This document shows, in pieces, positions 1-10,382 of a DNA stretch of 64,000 bases. Origin of the DNA: CAZWSX01 sp964636985 (GTDB lineage Bacteria; Planctomycetota; Planctomycetia; Pirellulales; Pirellulaceae). Made by a program: the position numbers and the translations under genes. The stretch lies in the NCBI GenBank assembly GCA_964636985.1, contig CAZWSX010000003.1, positions 248,001 through 312,000 of the forward strand, given 5' to 3'. The notes under the pieces are model-generated. The model did no database searches. It worked only from the letters and a program-made list of their open reading frames with translations, and had not been told where the DNA came from. Numbering within the stretch: the stretch's first letter is position 1; each line of letters opens with the position of its first letter.

Positions 1-1
1 G

Positions 2-2413
2 CGCGGGCTCTTGTTCCATCAGGAACAATACCTGCACGATTACCCGTTCTGCTGGCGGGCGGAGCAGGACCCGCTGATCCAGTACCCACGCAAAAGTTGG
101 TTCATCCGCACGACCTCGTTCCGCGATTCGATGCTGGCCAACAACAAGCAGATCCAGTGGCTGCCTGAGCACATCCGTGACGGGCGATTCGGCAATTTCC
201 TCGAGAGCAACGTCGACTGGGCCCTCTCGCGCGAGCGTTACTGGGGAACACCGCTGCCGGTGTGGGTTTGCCAAGAAACGGGGCAGATGGAAGCAATCGG
301 CAGCTACGCCGAACTCATCGGCAAGCCCGGTGCGAAGGGCATGGAAGTTTGGGCGGAGGCCAAACGCAAGAATCCCGAACTCTCCGATGACCTGAAAGTC
401 CACAAGCCGTACATCGACGAGATCACGTACGACTCACCGTTCGCCAAGGGCGCGCACATGCGGCGGGTTTCGGAAGTGATCGACTGCTGGTACGACTCGG
501 GCGCGATGCCGTTTGCCCAGTGGGGTTGGCCGCATCAAAACTCGGAGCGGTTCGCTTCGCAGTTCCCGGCAGACTTCATCAGCGAAGCGATCGACCAAAC
601 GCGCGGCTGGTTCTATAGCCAACTGGCGATCAGCACGATGCTGTTTGGGAAGAACCCCGAAGGCGTCACGCCACCGACCAACGTCGCGAAGGAACAACCC
701 TTCCCGCATCCCTTCAAGACGTGCATCGTCCTCGGACTGATGACGGCCGAGTGGTGGGAAACGAAGGATGGCAAAAAGGTCTTCGCATCCGAGGACGACG
801 CCATCGCCGAATGCGGCAAGGGGAACTACGTTTCGCGGCACGGCAAGATGTCGAAGCAGAAGCGGAACTACCGGCAGCCACAGGAGATCTTCGATTCGTA
901 CGGCGCCGATGCGCTGCGGTGGTACTTTTACGCGAGCCAAACGCCGTGGACAGGCATCCGCTACTCCGACCGCGCGATCAAGGACAGCATTCCTGAGTTT
1001 CTGTTGCGGTTGTGGAACTGCTACACGTTCTTCGTGATTTACGCCAACATCGACAAATTCGATCCCGGCGAGCGATTGAGTGGTAACGCCGGCCAATTGA
1101 CGCCCGACGTTCTCAAACGCGGCCGCGGTTGGCGACCGATTGCGCAGCGGTCGGAACTCGACCGCTGGGTGATCAGTGAACTTCACAAAACAACGGCTGC
1201 TGTCGTCGAGCGGATGGACGGCTACGACAACTACATCGCTTGTCAGAAGATCAACGAGTTCGTTGACGGGTTGTCGAACTGGTACGTCCGACGCAGCCGC
1301 GATCGGTTTTGGGCGAGCGATACCGAGTCGCCTGAGAAACTCGATGCGTATTGGACACTATACGAGTGCCTGGTGACGGCATCGAAGCTGGTCGCTCCAT
1401 TTGTTCCGTTCCTCGCGGAAACGATGTGGCGGAACTTGGCAGGCGTGTTCGGCGGGCGAGCCGTTGAGAGCGTCCACCTGTGTGACTACCCGACTGCCGA
1501 CAAGGGATGCCAGGACGAGCTACTTTCCGCGCGGATGAAGCTGCTTCGCGAGATCGCCTCGCTAGGCCGTTCCGCCCGGATGGATAACAAGCTGAAAGTC
1601 CGCCAGCCGTTGGCGAGCGTGCAAGTGATTCTGTCGGACGACACGCACCAAGCCTGGCTCGAAGAGCACGACGAACTGCTGCGAGACGAACTGAACGTCA
1701 AGCAGATCGGCTACAGCAGGGAAGGGGATCGCTACATCACTTATCTGGTGCAGCCGAATTTCAAGCGGTTGGGACCGCGCGTCGGCAAATTATTGCCCGC
1801 CTTAAAGCAAGCACTCACCGCGGCCGATGGCGGCGCGCTGTTGGCGGAACTCTCGGCCAATGGCAAAGTCGTTTTGACGCTGCAAGGCGAGACGGTTGAA
1901 CTCGACGGCGAGGATTTGCAGGTTCGCCTGCAAGCCAAGCCAGGCTGGGCCGCGGCGCAAGGTTCGCAATGCGTGGTGATCCTCAACACGGAGATCACGC
2001 CTGAGTTGATCGAAGAAGGCTACGCCAACGATACGGTCCGTTTGATTCAAGATCGCCGCAAGGAATTGCGGCTCGACTACACCGATGTGATCGCCGTGAA
2101 GATTGAAGGTGCTTCATCAGAATTGCAACAGGCGATTGAACGCCATAGTAGTAAGATACTGAGTGAAACTTTAGGCGCCGTATTTTTCCTGCCGGACCCG
2201 GAAACTGTTTGGAAATACTTCCAGGCAGAGCGTCCAGAAGTGTTGAATCGATGGACAAATCAAATCCAAGTTCCTAACTCTCTTCCTAGCGACCATTACC
2301 CTTCTACAGAGGATGCACTCCACTGGCTCACCTTTGAGTCTCCCACACAGTGCGAACCTGTCGAGCGCGAGCTTGGCGACGATACGATCCAGCTCTTCGT
2401 CAAGAAACTGTAA
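2..2413 (+). CDS. ileS: Isoleucyl-tRNA synthetase, C-terminal ~800 residues (5' end outside window)
   Basis: Charges tRNA-Ile with isoleucine in the cytoplasm. The reading frame is open to the left edge, so the N-terminal part (HIGH motif and most of the editing domain) lies outside the window. Visible are the catalytic-core stretch SRERYWGTPLPVW near residue 75 of this fragment, the LIDCWYDSGAMPFAQ-type stretch, and the signature KMSKQKRNY near residue 283. After that come the helical anticodon-binding domain and a long C-terminal extension with IEEGYANDTVRLIQDRRK. This arrangement matches the long, eukaryotic-like (type 2) IleRS rather than the E. coli type. The stop lies 4 bases before purN, so the two are probably co-transcribed. 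The last ~90 residues are less conserved. Confidence 0.97.
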   Translation, partial: RGLLFHQEQYLHDYPFCWRAEQDPLIQYPRKSWFIRTTSFRDSMLANNKQIQWLPEHIRDGRFGNFLESNVDWALSRERYWGTPLPVWVCQETGQMEAIGSYAELIGKPGAKGMEVWAEAKRKNPELSDDLKVHKPYIDEITYDSPFAKGAHMRRVSEVIDCWYDSGAMPFAQWGWPHQNSERFASQFPADFISEAIDQTRGWFYSQLAISTMLFGKNPEGVTPPTNVAKEQPFPHPFKTCIVLGLMTAEWWETKDGKKVFASEDDAIAECGKGNYVSRHGKMSKQKRNYRQPQEIFDSYGADALRWYFYASQTPWTGIRYSDRAIKDSIPEFLLRLWNCYTFFVIYANIDKFDPGERLSGNAGQLTPDVLKRGRGWRPIAQRSELDRWVISELHKTTAAVVERMDGYDNYIACQKINEFVDGLSNWYVRRSRDRFWASDTESPEKLDAYWTLYECLVTASKLVAPFVPFLAETMWRNLAGVFGGRAVESVHLCDYPTADKGCQDELLSARMKLLREIASLGRSARMDNKLKVRQPLASVQVILSDDTHQAWLEEHDELLRDELNVKQIGYSREGDRYITYLVQPNFKRLGPRVGKLLPALKQALTAADGGALLAELSANGKVVLTLQGETVELDGEDLQVRLQAKPGWAAAQGSQCVVILNTEITPELIEEGYANDTVRLIQDRRKELRLDYTDVIAVKIEGASSELQQAIERHSSKILSETLGAVFFLPDPETVWKYFQAERPEVLNRWTNQIQVPNSLPSDHYPSTEDALHWLTFESPTQCEPVERELGDDTIQLFVKKL

Positions 2414-2417
2414 TCAC

Positions 2418-3047
2418 ATGACGACACCGAAATTGCCTGTCGCCGTGCTGATTTCCGGCGGCGGCACAACGCTGAAGAACTTGCTGGCCAAAATGGCCGC
2501 GGAGGCGTTGCCGCTGGATATTCGCCTCGTGATTTCGAGCACGCCCAAGGCCAAGGGGTTGCAAATTGCACGCGACGCCGGGATTGCCGTTCAAGTCTTT
2601 GAACGCGACAAGGTGACGTCCAGCGAAGAGTACGGCAAACAGGTCTTCGACGCCTGCCGCGATGTAGGGGCTGATACCGTGGTGATGGGGGGCTTTCTCA
2701 AGCACGTGGCCATCCCATCGGACTATGAGAACAACGTCATCAACATTCACCCCGGCCTCATTCCTGCCTTCTGCGGCAAAGGGATGTATGGCCACCACGT
2801 CCACGAGGCCGTGCTCGACTACGGCGCCAAGATCAGCGGCTGCACCGTGCACTTTGTCGACAACCAATACGATCACGGGCCGATCATTCATCAGGAAGTG
2901 GTGCCCGTTCTAGACGGAGACACCGCCGATACGCTCGCCGCGCGAGTCTTCGAGGCGGAGTGCCGGGCGTATCCGATTGTGCTGCGCTGGATCGCCGAAG
3001 GACGCGTGACGGTCGATGGACGGCGCGTGCGAGTGCGAGCGTCCTAG
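2418..3047 (+). CDS. purN: Phosphoribosylglycinamide formyltransferase (GART)
   Basis: Transfers a formyl group from 10-formyl-THF to GAR, the third step of purine synthesis; cytoplasmic. The 209-residue length fits the family. The N-terminal SGGGTTLKNLL phosphate-binding loop lies near residue 13. The hallmark INIHPGLIPAF gives the catalytic Asn109/His111 pair, and VDNQYDHGP supplies the catalytic Asp. An in-frame ORF runs ~35 codons further upstream into ileS, but the ATG at 2418 follows the ileS stop directly and starts at the conserved N-terminus, so it is preferred. Likely second gene of an ileS-purN unit. Confidence 0.96.
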   Translation: MTTPKLPVAVLISGGGTTLKNLLAKMAAEALPLDIRLVISSTPKAKGLQIARDAGIAVQVFERDKVTSSEEYGKQVFDACRDVGADTVVMGGFLKHVAIPSDYENNVINIHPGLIPAFCGKGMYGHHVHEAVLDYGAKISGCTVHFVDNQYDHGPIIHQEVVPVLDGDTADTLAARVFEAECRAYPIVLRWIAEGRVTVDGRRVRVRAS

Positions 3048-3230
3048 GTGGCGTAAAGCTTCACCGCCGAATAGATCACTTAGCATCGGCGAACCCAATT
3101 ATCAGCTATCCAAGCGCGGGCGCGCGCGAATGTACCGCGAGACAAGTACAATCTCGATTGCGGGCCCATGCTCACTCGTCCAGGCCGCGCGCTAAGTCTT
3201 GTCCATTCCTCGTGTGTCGGGAGCCCTCTC

Positions 3231-5618
3231 ATGGGAACATCCTTCGTCCCTCTCGTTTCGGCACTACTCGGCGCCATCTCAATATTGGTCTTGAGTGCGG
3301 GCACCACGGCCCAAGCGCAAACGGCTAAGGACCTCACACCCGCGGAAGCGCGTGCGATCGCGAAAGAGGCCTACATCTATGGCTTTCCACTCGTCGACAA
3401 CTACCGCATTCAGTATTCGTATTTCGTCGATCGAGAGGGGGGTGAGTACAAGGCATCATGGAACCAGATTTTCAATAATGCGAGGGTTTACACGCCCAAC
3501 GACAGGGCGATTCAAACCCCGAACTCGGATACGCCTTATTCCTATGTCGGCGCGGACTTGCGGGCCGAACCACTGGTCTTTAGCGTGCCCGCTGTCGAGA
3601 AGGATCGCTATTACTCGCTGCAATTCATCGACATGTATACGTTCAATTTCGCTTACGTCGGCAGCCGCTCCACGGGCAACGATGCAGGCCATTTCCTGCT
3701 CGCCGGACCAAGCTGGAAAGGAGAGAAGCCGGAAGGTATCAAAGACGTAATCCGCTGCGAGACGGAGTTTGCGTTCGTTCTCAATCGAACCCAGTTGTTC
3801 AAGCCGGACGACATTGAAAATGTCAAAAAGGTGCAGGCGGGTTACAAGGTTCAACCCCTCTCGGCATTTCTTGGCAAGCCGGCGCAGCCCGCTCCACCGA
3901 AGATCGATTTTCTAAAACCACTTGCCGCCGAGCAGCAGCGCACATCGCCTGAATTCTTTCGTGTCCTGAACTTTGTGCTGCAATTCTGTCCCACTCACCC
4001 GTCCGAGACGGACCTGCGCGCGCAGTTCGCCAAGCTTAGTGTTGGAACTAAACAAACTCTCGATGTTTCAAAATGGTCGCCCGAGATCAAGAAGGCGATC
4101 GAGGAGGGAATAGCTGACGCTTGGAAGGAATTCGCCGAGTATAAAAAAACGCAACTCGACACCGGAAAGAGAACGAGCGCCGATGGTTTCGGGTCGCGCG
4201 CGCACCTCCAGGGAAGGTACATCGACCGCATGTCCGGGGCTGTTCTCGGAATCTACGGCAACTCACAGGACGAAGCGATTTATCCGGTCTACTTTGTCGA
4301 TTCAGCAGGAAACAAATTGAATGGAACAAACCAATACACCCTTCATTTTGCATCGGACCAACTTCCACCAACCAACGCCTTCTGGTCGCTCACTCTATAC
4401 GAACTTCCTGGTAGCCTGCTTTCCGCCAATTCGCTGAATCGCTATCTCATCAACTCGCCGATGCTTCCCGATCTCAAGCGCGATGCGGATGGCGGCTTGA
4501 CGCTCTACGTTCAACACGACTCGCCAGGCAAAGACAAGGAATCCAACTGGTTACCCGCTCCCAAGGGACCATTCTTCACGGTGTTACGGTTGTATTGGCC
4601 CAAGGAAAGCGCGCTCAATGGCCTATGGAAACCTCCGTCACTGCAAGTGGCAAGCGCTGGCAGTCTGGCAAGCGTTCTCGTCACGGCCGAGAACTTTGCG
4701 CGTGCCGAGAGCGATTTGTATTTCGGCAGCCAGGTGAAGGACGGGGCACTCGGCAAGTTCATCCACCGCCGCGAGGTTACGGCTATCGACAAGCAAACGG
4801 TGATCCGAATGAATCGCGATACGCTGTACTCCGCAGCGGTATTCGATCTCGATGCCGGGCCCGTGACTGTCACGCTGCCGGATGCGGGGAAGCGGTTCAT
4901 GTCGCTCCAGGTGATCGACGAGGACCAGTACTCCCCACTGGTTGCATACGGAGCGGGGACTCATACGCTCACGCGCGAGAAGATCGGAACTCGCTACGTC
5001 ATGACCGCCGTGCGGTCGCTCGTCGATCCCAACGACCCTAAGGACCTGGCGGTGGTCCACAAACTGCAGGACGCGATCCAAATCGAACAAAAGAGTCCCG
5101 GTAAGTTCGAGATACCGCACTGGGACGCCGCCAGCCAAAAGAAGGTCCGCGACGCGCTGCTGGTCCTGGGCACAACGTTGCCAGATTCCAAGCGAATGTT
5201 CGGCTTGAAATCCGAAGTCGATCCCGTGAGGCATCTGATCGGTACGGCGATGGCTTGGGGCGGCAATCCAGAGAAGGACGCGATCTATATCAACGTCACG
5301 CCAACCGAGAACGATGGCAAGGCAATCTACCGGCTGACGGTGAAGGACGTGCCTGTGGACGGCTTCTGGTCGATCAGCGTCTACAACGCAGAGGGCTACT
5401 TCCAAGCCAACCCACAGAACAGCTACACGCTCAATAACCTGACAGCGAAGAAGAGCGACGATGGGTCGATCACGGTCCAGTTCGGCGGCTGCGATGGCAA
5501 GTCGGCTAACTGCTTGCCCATTGTTCCCGGCTGGAACTATATCGTGCGACTCTACCGCCCGCGGGAGGAAGTGATTGATGGGCGGTGGAAGTTTCCCGAG
5601 GCGACGCGGGTGCAGTAA
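3231..5618 (+). CDS. Exported protein with two DUF1254/DUF1214 modules in tandem
   Basis: A 795-residue protein starting at the ATG that opens a clear signal peptide (hydrophobic stretch VSALLGAISILVLSAG, then TTAQAQ). An ATG 63 bases upstream would only bury the signal. The first half holds a DUF1254 region (AYIYGFPLVDNYR, then NSDTPYSYVGADLR) and a DUF1214 region (LYELPGSLLSANSLNRY, then LRLYWPKESALNGLW). The second half repeats both: MNRDTLYSAAVFDLDAGP, then FWSISVYNAEGYFQANPQNSY and VRLYRPREEVIDGRW. DUF1254/DUF1214 proteins are common exported proteins of unknown biochemical role. Most have a single pair, so this looks like an internal duplication. No operon partner is evident. Confidence 0.85.
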   Translation: MGTSFVPLVSALLGAISILVLSAGTTAQAQTAKDLTPAEARAIAKEAYIYGFPLVDNYRIQYSYFVDREGGEYKASWNQIFNNARVYTPNDRAIQTPNSDTPYSYVGADLRAEPLVFSVPAVEKDRYYSLQFIDMYTFNFAYVGSRSTGNDAGHFLLAGPSWKGEKPEGIKDVIRCETEFAFVLNRTQLFKPDDIENVKKVQAGYKVQPLSAFLGKPAQPAPPKIDFLKPLAAEQQRTSPEFFRVLNFVLQFCPTHPSETDLRAQFAKLSVGTKQTLDVSKWSPEIKKAIEEGIADAWKEFAEYKKTQLDTGKRTSADGFGSRAHLQGRYIDRMSGAVLGIYGNSQDEAIYPVYFVDSAGNKLNGTNQYTLHFASDQLPPTNAFWSLTLYELPGSLLSANSLNRYLINSPMLPDLKRDADGGLTLYVQHDSPGKDKESNWLPAPKGPFFTVLRLYWPKESALNGLWKPPSLQVASAGSLASVLVTAENFARAESDLYFGSQVKDGALGKFIHRREVTAIDKQTVIRMNRDTLYSAAVFDLDAGPVTVTLPDAGKRFMSLQVIDEDQYSPLVAYGAGTHTLTREKIGTRYVMTAVRSLVDPNDPKDLAVVHKLQDAIQIEQKSPGKFEIPHWDAASQKKVRDALLVLGTTLPDSKRMFGLKSEVDPVRHLIGTAMAWGGNPEKDAIYINVTPTENDGKAIYRLTVKDVPVDGFWSISVYNAEGYFQANPQNSYTLNNLTAKKSDDGSITVQFGGCDGKSANCLPIVPGWNYIVRLYRPREEVIDGRWKFPEATRVQ

Positions 5619-5669
5619 CCCGTTACCGTGCTACAGCAAGTGTTGCAGTTAACAACAAGGGAGTTCGAG

Positions 5670-5921
5670 ATGTCAACCGTTGAGTCCATACTGGCTGAGG
5701 CTTCCCGCCTGCCCGTCGCCGATCGCCTTCGTCTCATCGAGGCTCTTTGGGAGACCGTTCCGGAAGAACTGGCGATGACATTGTCGCCCGAGTGGATGGC
5801 GGAGATCGAACGGCGCTCAGCCGAGTTCGACGCCGGCCGAATGGAAGGCGTCCCTTGGGAAGAAGTCCAAGCGGCGGCACTCAAGAGGCTTCCGCAAATG
5901 GAACGTCAGCGAGAAGAATAG
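5670..5921 (+). CDS. RelB-like putative addiction-module antitoxin, no toxin partner seen
   Basis: An 83-residue protein whose start, STVESILAEASRLPVADRLRLIEALWETVP, is typical of the small 'putative addiction module component' family (Unstab_antitox-like, often paired with a RelE/ParE toxin). The ATG at 5670 has an AAGGGAG ribosome site just upstream; the in-frame start 42 bases earlier has none. The C-terminus (WEEVQAAALKRLP) also fits the family. The usual downstream toxin gene is absent: the next 130 bases hold a terminator and a palindrome, then clpX on the other strand. It may be an orphan or cognate to a distant toxin. Confidence 0.8.
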   Translation: MSTVESILAEASRLPVADRLRLIEALWETVPEELAMTLSPEWMAEIERRSAEFDAGRMEGVPWEEVQAAALKRLPQMERQREE

Positions 5922-5946
5922 AACCTCTCATCCGTTTGCGCAAAAA

Positions 5947-5986
5947 GCGAGCCGGCCACACTATAAGGACCGGCTCGCAGGTTTTT
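5947..5986. terminator. Bidirectional intrinsic terminator between the antitoxin gene and clpX
   Basis: A 9-bp perfect stem, GCGAGCCGG (5947-5955) with CCGGCTCGC (5970-5978), has a run of A on its left and TTTTT at 5982-5986 on its right. It can therefore terminate the plus-strand antitoxin transcript and, read from the other side, the minus-strand clpX transcript. Its position between convergent genes supports this. Confidence 0.75.
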
Positions 5987-6016
5987 CAATTTACGCCACT
6001 GTCGCTTTGCAGGGCA

Positions 6017-6044
6017 CCGCACTCTTGGCGAGTGCGGCTACGGC
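6017..6044. repeat. Palindromic intergenic repeat, first of two similar copies
   Basis: CCGCACTC (6017-6024) pairs with GAGTGCGG (6030-6037) around TTGGC, followed by CTACGGCG. The same plan (8-bp arms, TGGC loop, then CTACG and, shortly after, GTTCCT) recurs at 9261-9293 with compensating base changes in the arms. This points to a repeated palindromic element rather than chance. Confidence 0.55.
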
Positions 6045-6054
6045 GGAGGTGTTC

Positions 6055-7353
<1,299 letters not shown>

Positions 7354-7672
7354 TCCTTTCGGGCATCGTCACCAAGCGCTACCCTTCAGCGATTGATAAC
7401 GAATCAACAAATTGTTGGGCTCGAATGGCACGGGCGACTATCAGCCCTCCGTTCGCCGTAGGTGTGAACCTAAAGGCGAGATGGCCTGATCGTTCCGTGC
7501 TGCGAGGCTTCCCTGTCCGCAATCGGTCGAGCGTTGTCGTTCGGGGTGGTAAATCAAAACAGCCATCTATTGCCAAATCGATGTCCGCTCGATTCCCCCT
7601 CTTCCAGAGAGGTCGGCCGACTGGCATCAACTTGGCAATCTTCGCCCAACCGCCAATGGCCGGGCAAACTAA
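7354..7672. other. Spacer upstream of clpX, no gene seen
   Basis: About 320 bases between the clpX start and the stop of the small membrane-protein gene upstream. Short ORFs exist on both strands but none has a recognisable domain or ribosome site. The clpX promoter and leader presumably lie here; I found no convincing -35/-10 pair, riboswitch or hairpin. Confidence 0.5.
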
Positions 7673-7960
7673 CTAAGTGGCATCTTTTCGCTGCTCTGCC
7701 TTGGATGCGACAGCTTGGCCGCGCGCATCTCCGAGCAGTGATTTTATTGTTCGGAATTCCGCGTCCGTGATGTCACCCTTGGAACTCATTTCTCGGAAAT
7801 TCGTGAGCAAGTCCAGCGTCGTTCCCTTATCCTCGACCGCGTAACTGCGAAATCTTCGCACCACTAAAACGGCCAAGCCGATCATCATCGCCAAAATCAG
7901 ACCATACAACGACAGTTGGACGACGAGGTCTTGCATCCCTGAATTCGATGTCGCGTTCAT
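7673..7960 (-). CDS. Small single-helix membrane protein with SHOCT-like C-terminus
   Basis: 95 residues from the ATG at 7960 (MNATSNSGMQ); a TTG six codons earlier is possible, and neither has a strong ribosome site. One transmembrane helix (LYGLILAMMIGLAVLVVRRF) spans residues ~19-38. A soluble tail follows, with TDAEFRTIKSLLG near residue 70. This resembles the short SHOCT oligomerisation motif (aspartate/glutamate-rich 'xxEFxxxKxxLL'). Function unknown. The gene is on the clpX strand 320 bases upstream, with a long spacer on its own 5' side, so it may be a single-gene unit. Confidence 0.65.
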   Translation of the reverse strand: MNATSNSGMQDLVVQLSLYGLILAMMIGLAVLVVRRFRSYAVEDKGTTLDLLTNFREMSSKGDITDAEFRTIKSLLGDARGQAVASKAEQRKDAT

Positions 7961-8581
7961 GAGAGGACGACCCAACAACCACTACAAACCAAAAAGAGAA
8001 CGACATCCCATTTAGTAGGATGCACCGTTCGGCACTATGCGCCAAGTTTTCGGTTCATTCGGCTCGGCCGATCCACTCTCATTATGCACAACGGGGGGGC
8101 AACGTAAAGAAAACATCCTTGATCGAAAGGGAGGGGGCACGCCGAGCTGCACGACCGGTCCACCCATCGACTTGCCCGAATGCAAGATCTTTGAGTTGAT
8201 CCGTAGAGGCCGGAATTTCGGCCCTTTTCTCAAACCGCTGGCCCGGGCTGGGACCGCACGATTCGAGCGTGTTCGCTCGCTCCTGTTGCCTCATTTCCGG
8301 CCATCGAAGGCGATGAGCCTGGCACTGCGGCGGCCGGTCGGACGCGTGACATCTCCGACAGGGCATCTAGGAATACGTGAGTCCAGGGGCAACGGTTTTG
8401 CGATAGCGGTGCAGAATCTAAAGCCGCGTCGATTTCGTTTAGGTGCGGTATCGCGCCGCCAGCGGGGCTTTGCCGACCGTCCGCCGCAATCGCATTGGTG
8501 TATCATCGTGGAAAGCCTGTCGCGCAACTGCTAGCACGACGCCCCGTTCCGTCCTCGCAATCCCTTGGAGCCCCGCTGTTT
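7961..8581. other. 620-base spacer between divergent genes, nothing identified
   Basis: Lies between the small minus-strand membrane gene and the plus-strand aldolase. A 165-codon plus-strand ORF (8037-8534) and overlapping minus-strand ORFs cross it, but their translations are rich in Arg and Cys, match no family I know, and lack ribosome sites. I checked for tRNA, tmRNA, RNase P, SRP and 6S RNA core motifs and saw none. It is long enough to hold an unrecognised structured RNA or divergent promoters. Confidence 0.4.
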
Positions 8582-9241
8582 ATGCCTCGCGGAAACGATT
8601 TGCAACGTGTGACCGATCTGGGCGTCGTCGCCATTCTGCGGTCGGACCGATCCGAAATCTTGATCGACGTGGCCGAGGCTCTGTTGGCCTCCGGGATCAA
8701 TGTGATTGAAGTCACCTTCACCGTGCCGGCGGCTCACCAGGTGATTGAGAAAGCCGCCGCGAAGCTGGGGGACCGCGTTCTCCTGGGAGCGGGTACCGTT
8801 CTTGATCCCGAAACGGCTCGGATCGCGATCCTTTCCGGAGCGCAATTCATCGTCGCCCCTAACACCAACACCGCGGTGATCGAGATGTGCCGCCGGTACG
8901 ACAAGCTCGCCATGCCAGGAGCATTGACGCCCACCGAGATCGTCACGGCCTGGCAGGCGGGGGCCGACGTGGTGAAGATTTTCCCCTCGGAAGTGACTGG
9001 TCCGCGCTATCTCAAGGCCCTCAAGGGACCGCTGCCGCAAGTTCGGATGATGCCGACCGGCGGAGTTACGCTCGAAACCGCAGCCGACTATCTCAAAGCC
9101 GGCGCTTGTGCGCTGGGTATGGGAGGGACGATGATGGACCCTAAGGCGATCGCGCAAGGCGATTTCAAGAAACTCGAGTCCACCGCGAAACAACTACTAG
9201 AGATCGTCCGCGCCACCCGCGCCGAAATGCAAAAGACCTAA
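8582..9241 (+). CDS. eda: 2-keto-3-deoxy-6-phosphogluconate / 4-hydroxy-2-oxoglutarate aldolase
   Basis: Class I aldolase that splits KDPG (or related 2-keto-3-deoxy acids) into pyruvate and an aldehyde; last step of Entner-Doudoroff and many sugar-acid routes. The 219 residues fit the family. Catalytic Glu43 is in VIEVTFTVP and Schiff-base Lys132 is in VVKIFPSEV, at the expected spacing. MMPTGGV near residue 158 is the phosphate-binding strand. The ATG at 8582 is chosen because homology begins there; the ORF runs 29 codons further upstream without support. Stands alone here; a sugar-acid dehydratase is encoded ~43 kb away. Confidence 0.93.
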   Translation: MPRGNDLQRVTDLGVVAILRSDRSEILIDVAEALLASGINVIEVTFTVPAAHQVIEKAAAKLGDRVLLGAGTVLDPETARIAILSGAQFIVAPNTNTAVIEMCRRYDKLAMPGALTPTEIVTAWQAGADVVKIFPSEVTGPRYLKALKGPLPQVRMMPTGGVTLETAADYLKAGACALGMGGTMMDPKAIAQGDFKKLESTAKQLLEIVRATRAEMQKT

Positions 9242-9260
9242 CCTCGTCCATCCGCACTTT

Positions 9261-9293
9261 CCGCGTTCTGGCGAACGCGGCTACGACGTTCCT
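9261..9293. repeat. Palindromic intergenic repeat, second copy
   Basis: CCGCGTTC (9261-9268) pairs with GAACGCGG (9273-9280) around TGGC, then CTACGACGTTCCT up to the next start codon. Same plan as 6017-6044, with paired changes in the arms. Confidence 0.55.
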
Positions 9294-10244
9294 ATGCCGT
9301 TCTACTTTCGCTGTCCGCATTGCGACACGGAGACGTGGATCGAGCCGCAGTTTTGCGGCAAGACTGGTCCCTGCGCCGTGTGCGGCCGACTCGTAACGGT
9401 ACCCTACGCCGATCAACTCGCCGCGCAACCATTGCCGGCACAAGCGGCCATCCAACTCGAGGCAGCCGCCAACCCTTCGTTGGGGCAAATGATCGCGTCG
9501 CGGCTCTCGTCTCGCGTGCGTGCAAGGGTCGCTGCCGCCGCGCTGGTTTTGTTTGCGATTGCCGTTTTGAGCCTCGTTGTCAGCGCGGTCCGCCCGCTGA
9601 TGCGATATACGGCGAACTCGTCGAATCTTTCGGCAGGGCGAAAGAATCTTGAAAAAATCGTCGCGGCTCTGCGGCAGTATCAGGCGGACCACGGAACGCT
9701 TCCGCCTCCCTATCTGAATGGCGCTGATGGAAAACCTGCGCACAGCTGGCGGGTGCTGATTCTTCCCTATTTGGGACACAAGAGGTTGTACGATCGGTAC
9801 GACTTCAATTCTCCGTGGGACTCGACTCGCAACAAAATGCTGCTGCGCGAGATGCCGTCGGTTTATGCCGCACCAACGGATCAAAATGCGCTTAGTTCCT
9901 ACGAGACCTCCTATATGGTGGTGGTCGGTAAGAAGACCGCCTTTCCGCGCGATGGAGGCGTCTCAACCAGTCAGATCAGCGATCGTCACGATCAAACGAT
10001 CCTCGTCTTAGAAATAAAGTCCAACGGCGCGACTTGGATGGAGCCCGTCGATCTCGATTGGGGCAAAATGGCCTTTGTCGCCAACACGGGAACGTCGTCT
10101 CCCTCCACCAATCATCCCACCCACTTTCAGGCTGGATTCGTGGACGGCGTCGCGCGAAATATCCCCCTCGATACGGGATCGGAGGAGGTTACCAGCATGC
10201 TCACCACCAACGGCGGCGAGGAAGTCTACGCGTTCGACAAGTGA
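9294..10244 (+). CDS. DUF1559-type protein with N-terminal zinc ribbon
   Basis: 316 residues. The N-terminus has a small zinc-ribbon-like pair, CPHC (Cys7/Cys10) and CAVC (Cys27/Cys30). One transmembrane helix covers residues ~79-101. The rest resembles the DUF1559 domain abundant in planctomycetes: a pilin-like start with AGRKNLEKIVAALRQYQADHGTLPPPY, then SWRVLILPYLGHKRLYDRYDF and a conserved ending (HPTHFQAGFVDGVARNI). Instead of the usual pilin leader the hydrophobic helix sits behind the ribbon. Role unknown; probably an envelope protein. The next gene carries a related domain, so the two may have arisen by duplication. Confidence 0.8.
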   Translation: MPFYFRCPHCDTETWIEPQFCGKTGPCAVCGRLVTVPYADQLAAQPLPAQAAIQLEAAANPSLGQMIASRLSSRVRARVAAAALVLFAIAVLSLVVSAVRPLMRYTANSSNLSAGRKNLEKIVAALRQYQADHGTLPPPYLNGADGKPAHSWRVLILPYLGHKRLYDRYDFNSPWDSTRNKMLLREMPSVYAAPTDQNALSSYETSYMVVVGKKTAFPRDGGVSTSQISDRHDQTILVLEIKSNGATWMEPVDLDWGKMAFVANTGTSSPSTNHPTHFQAGFVDGVARNIPLDTGSEEVTSMLTTNGGEEVYAFDK

Positions 10245-10382
10245 TGGGCCGCTGCGCAATCGGCGCGAGATCGGCACCTTAATCATTCGATAACGCGTTC
10301 TTCACAATTGGCGCCTTAAAATGCGTTGTTGCGACTCTCTAGGTCAGAGTTGCCTGGGTTCCGTTGTGGGGTCTGCACGTCC

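Noticed and set aside
8256..8272. Possible tRNA T-arm (ATTCGAG loop with a 5-bp stem)
   Set aside because: The loop is shifted against TTCRANY, and no matching acceptor, D arm or anticodon arm surrounds it.
8037..8534. 165-codon ORF in the spacer before the aldolase gene
   Set aside because: No ribosome site or recognisable domain; Arg/Cys-rich composition is typical of random GC-rich ORFs. Kept as open spacer.
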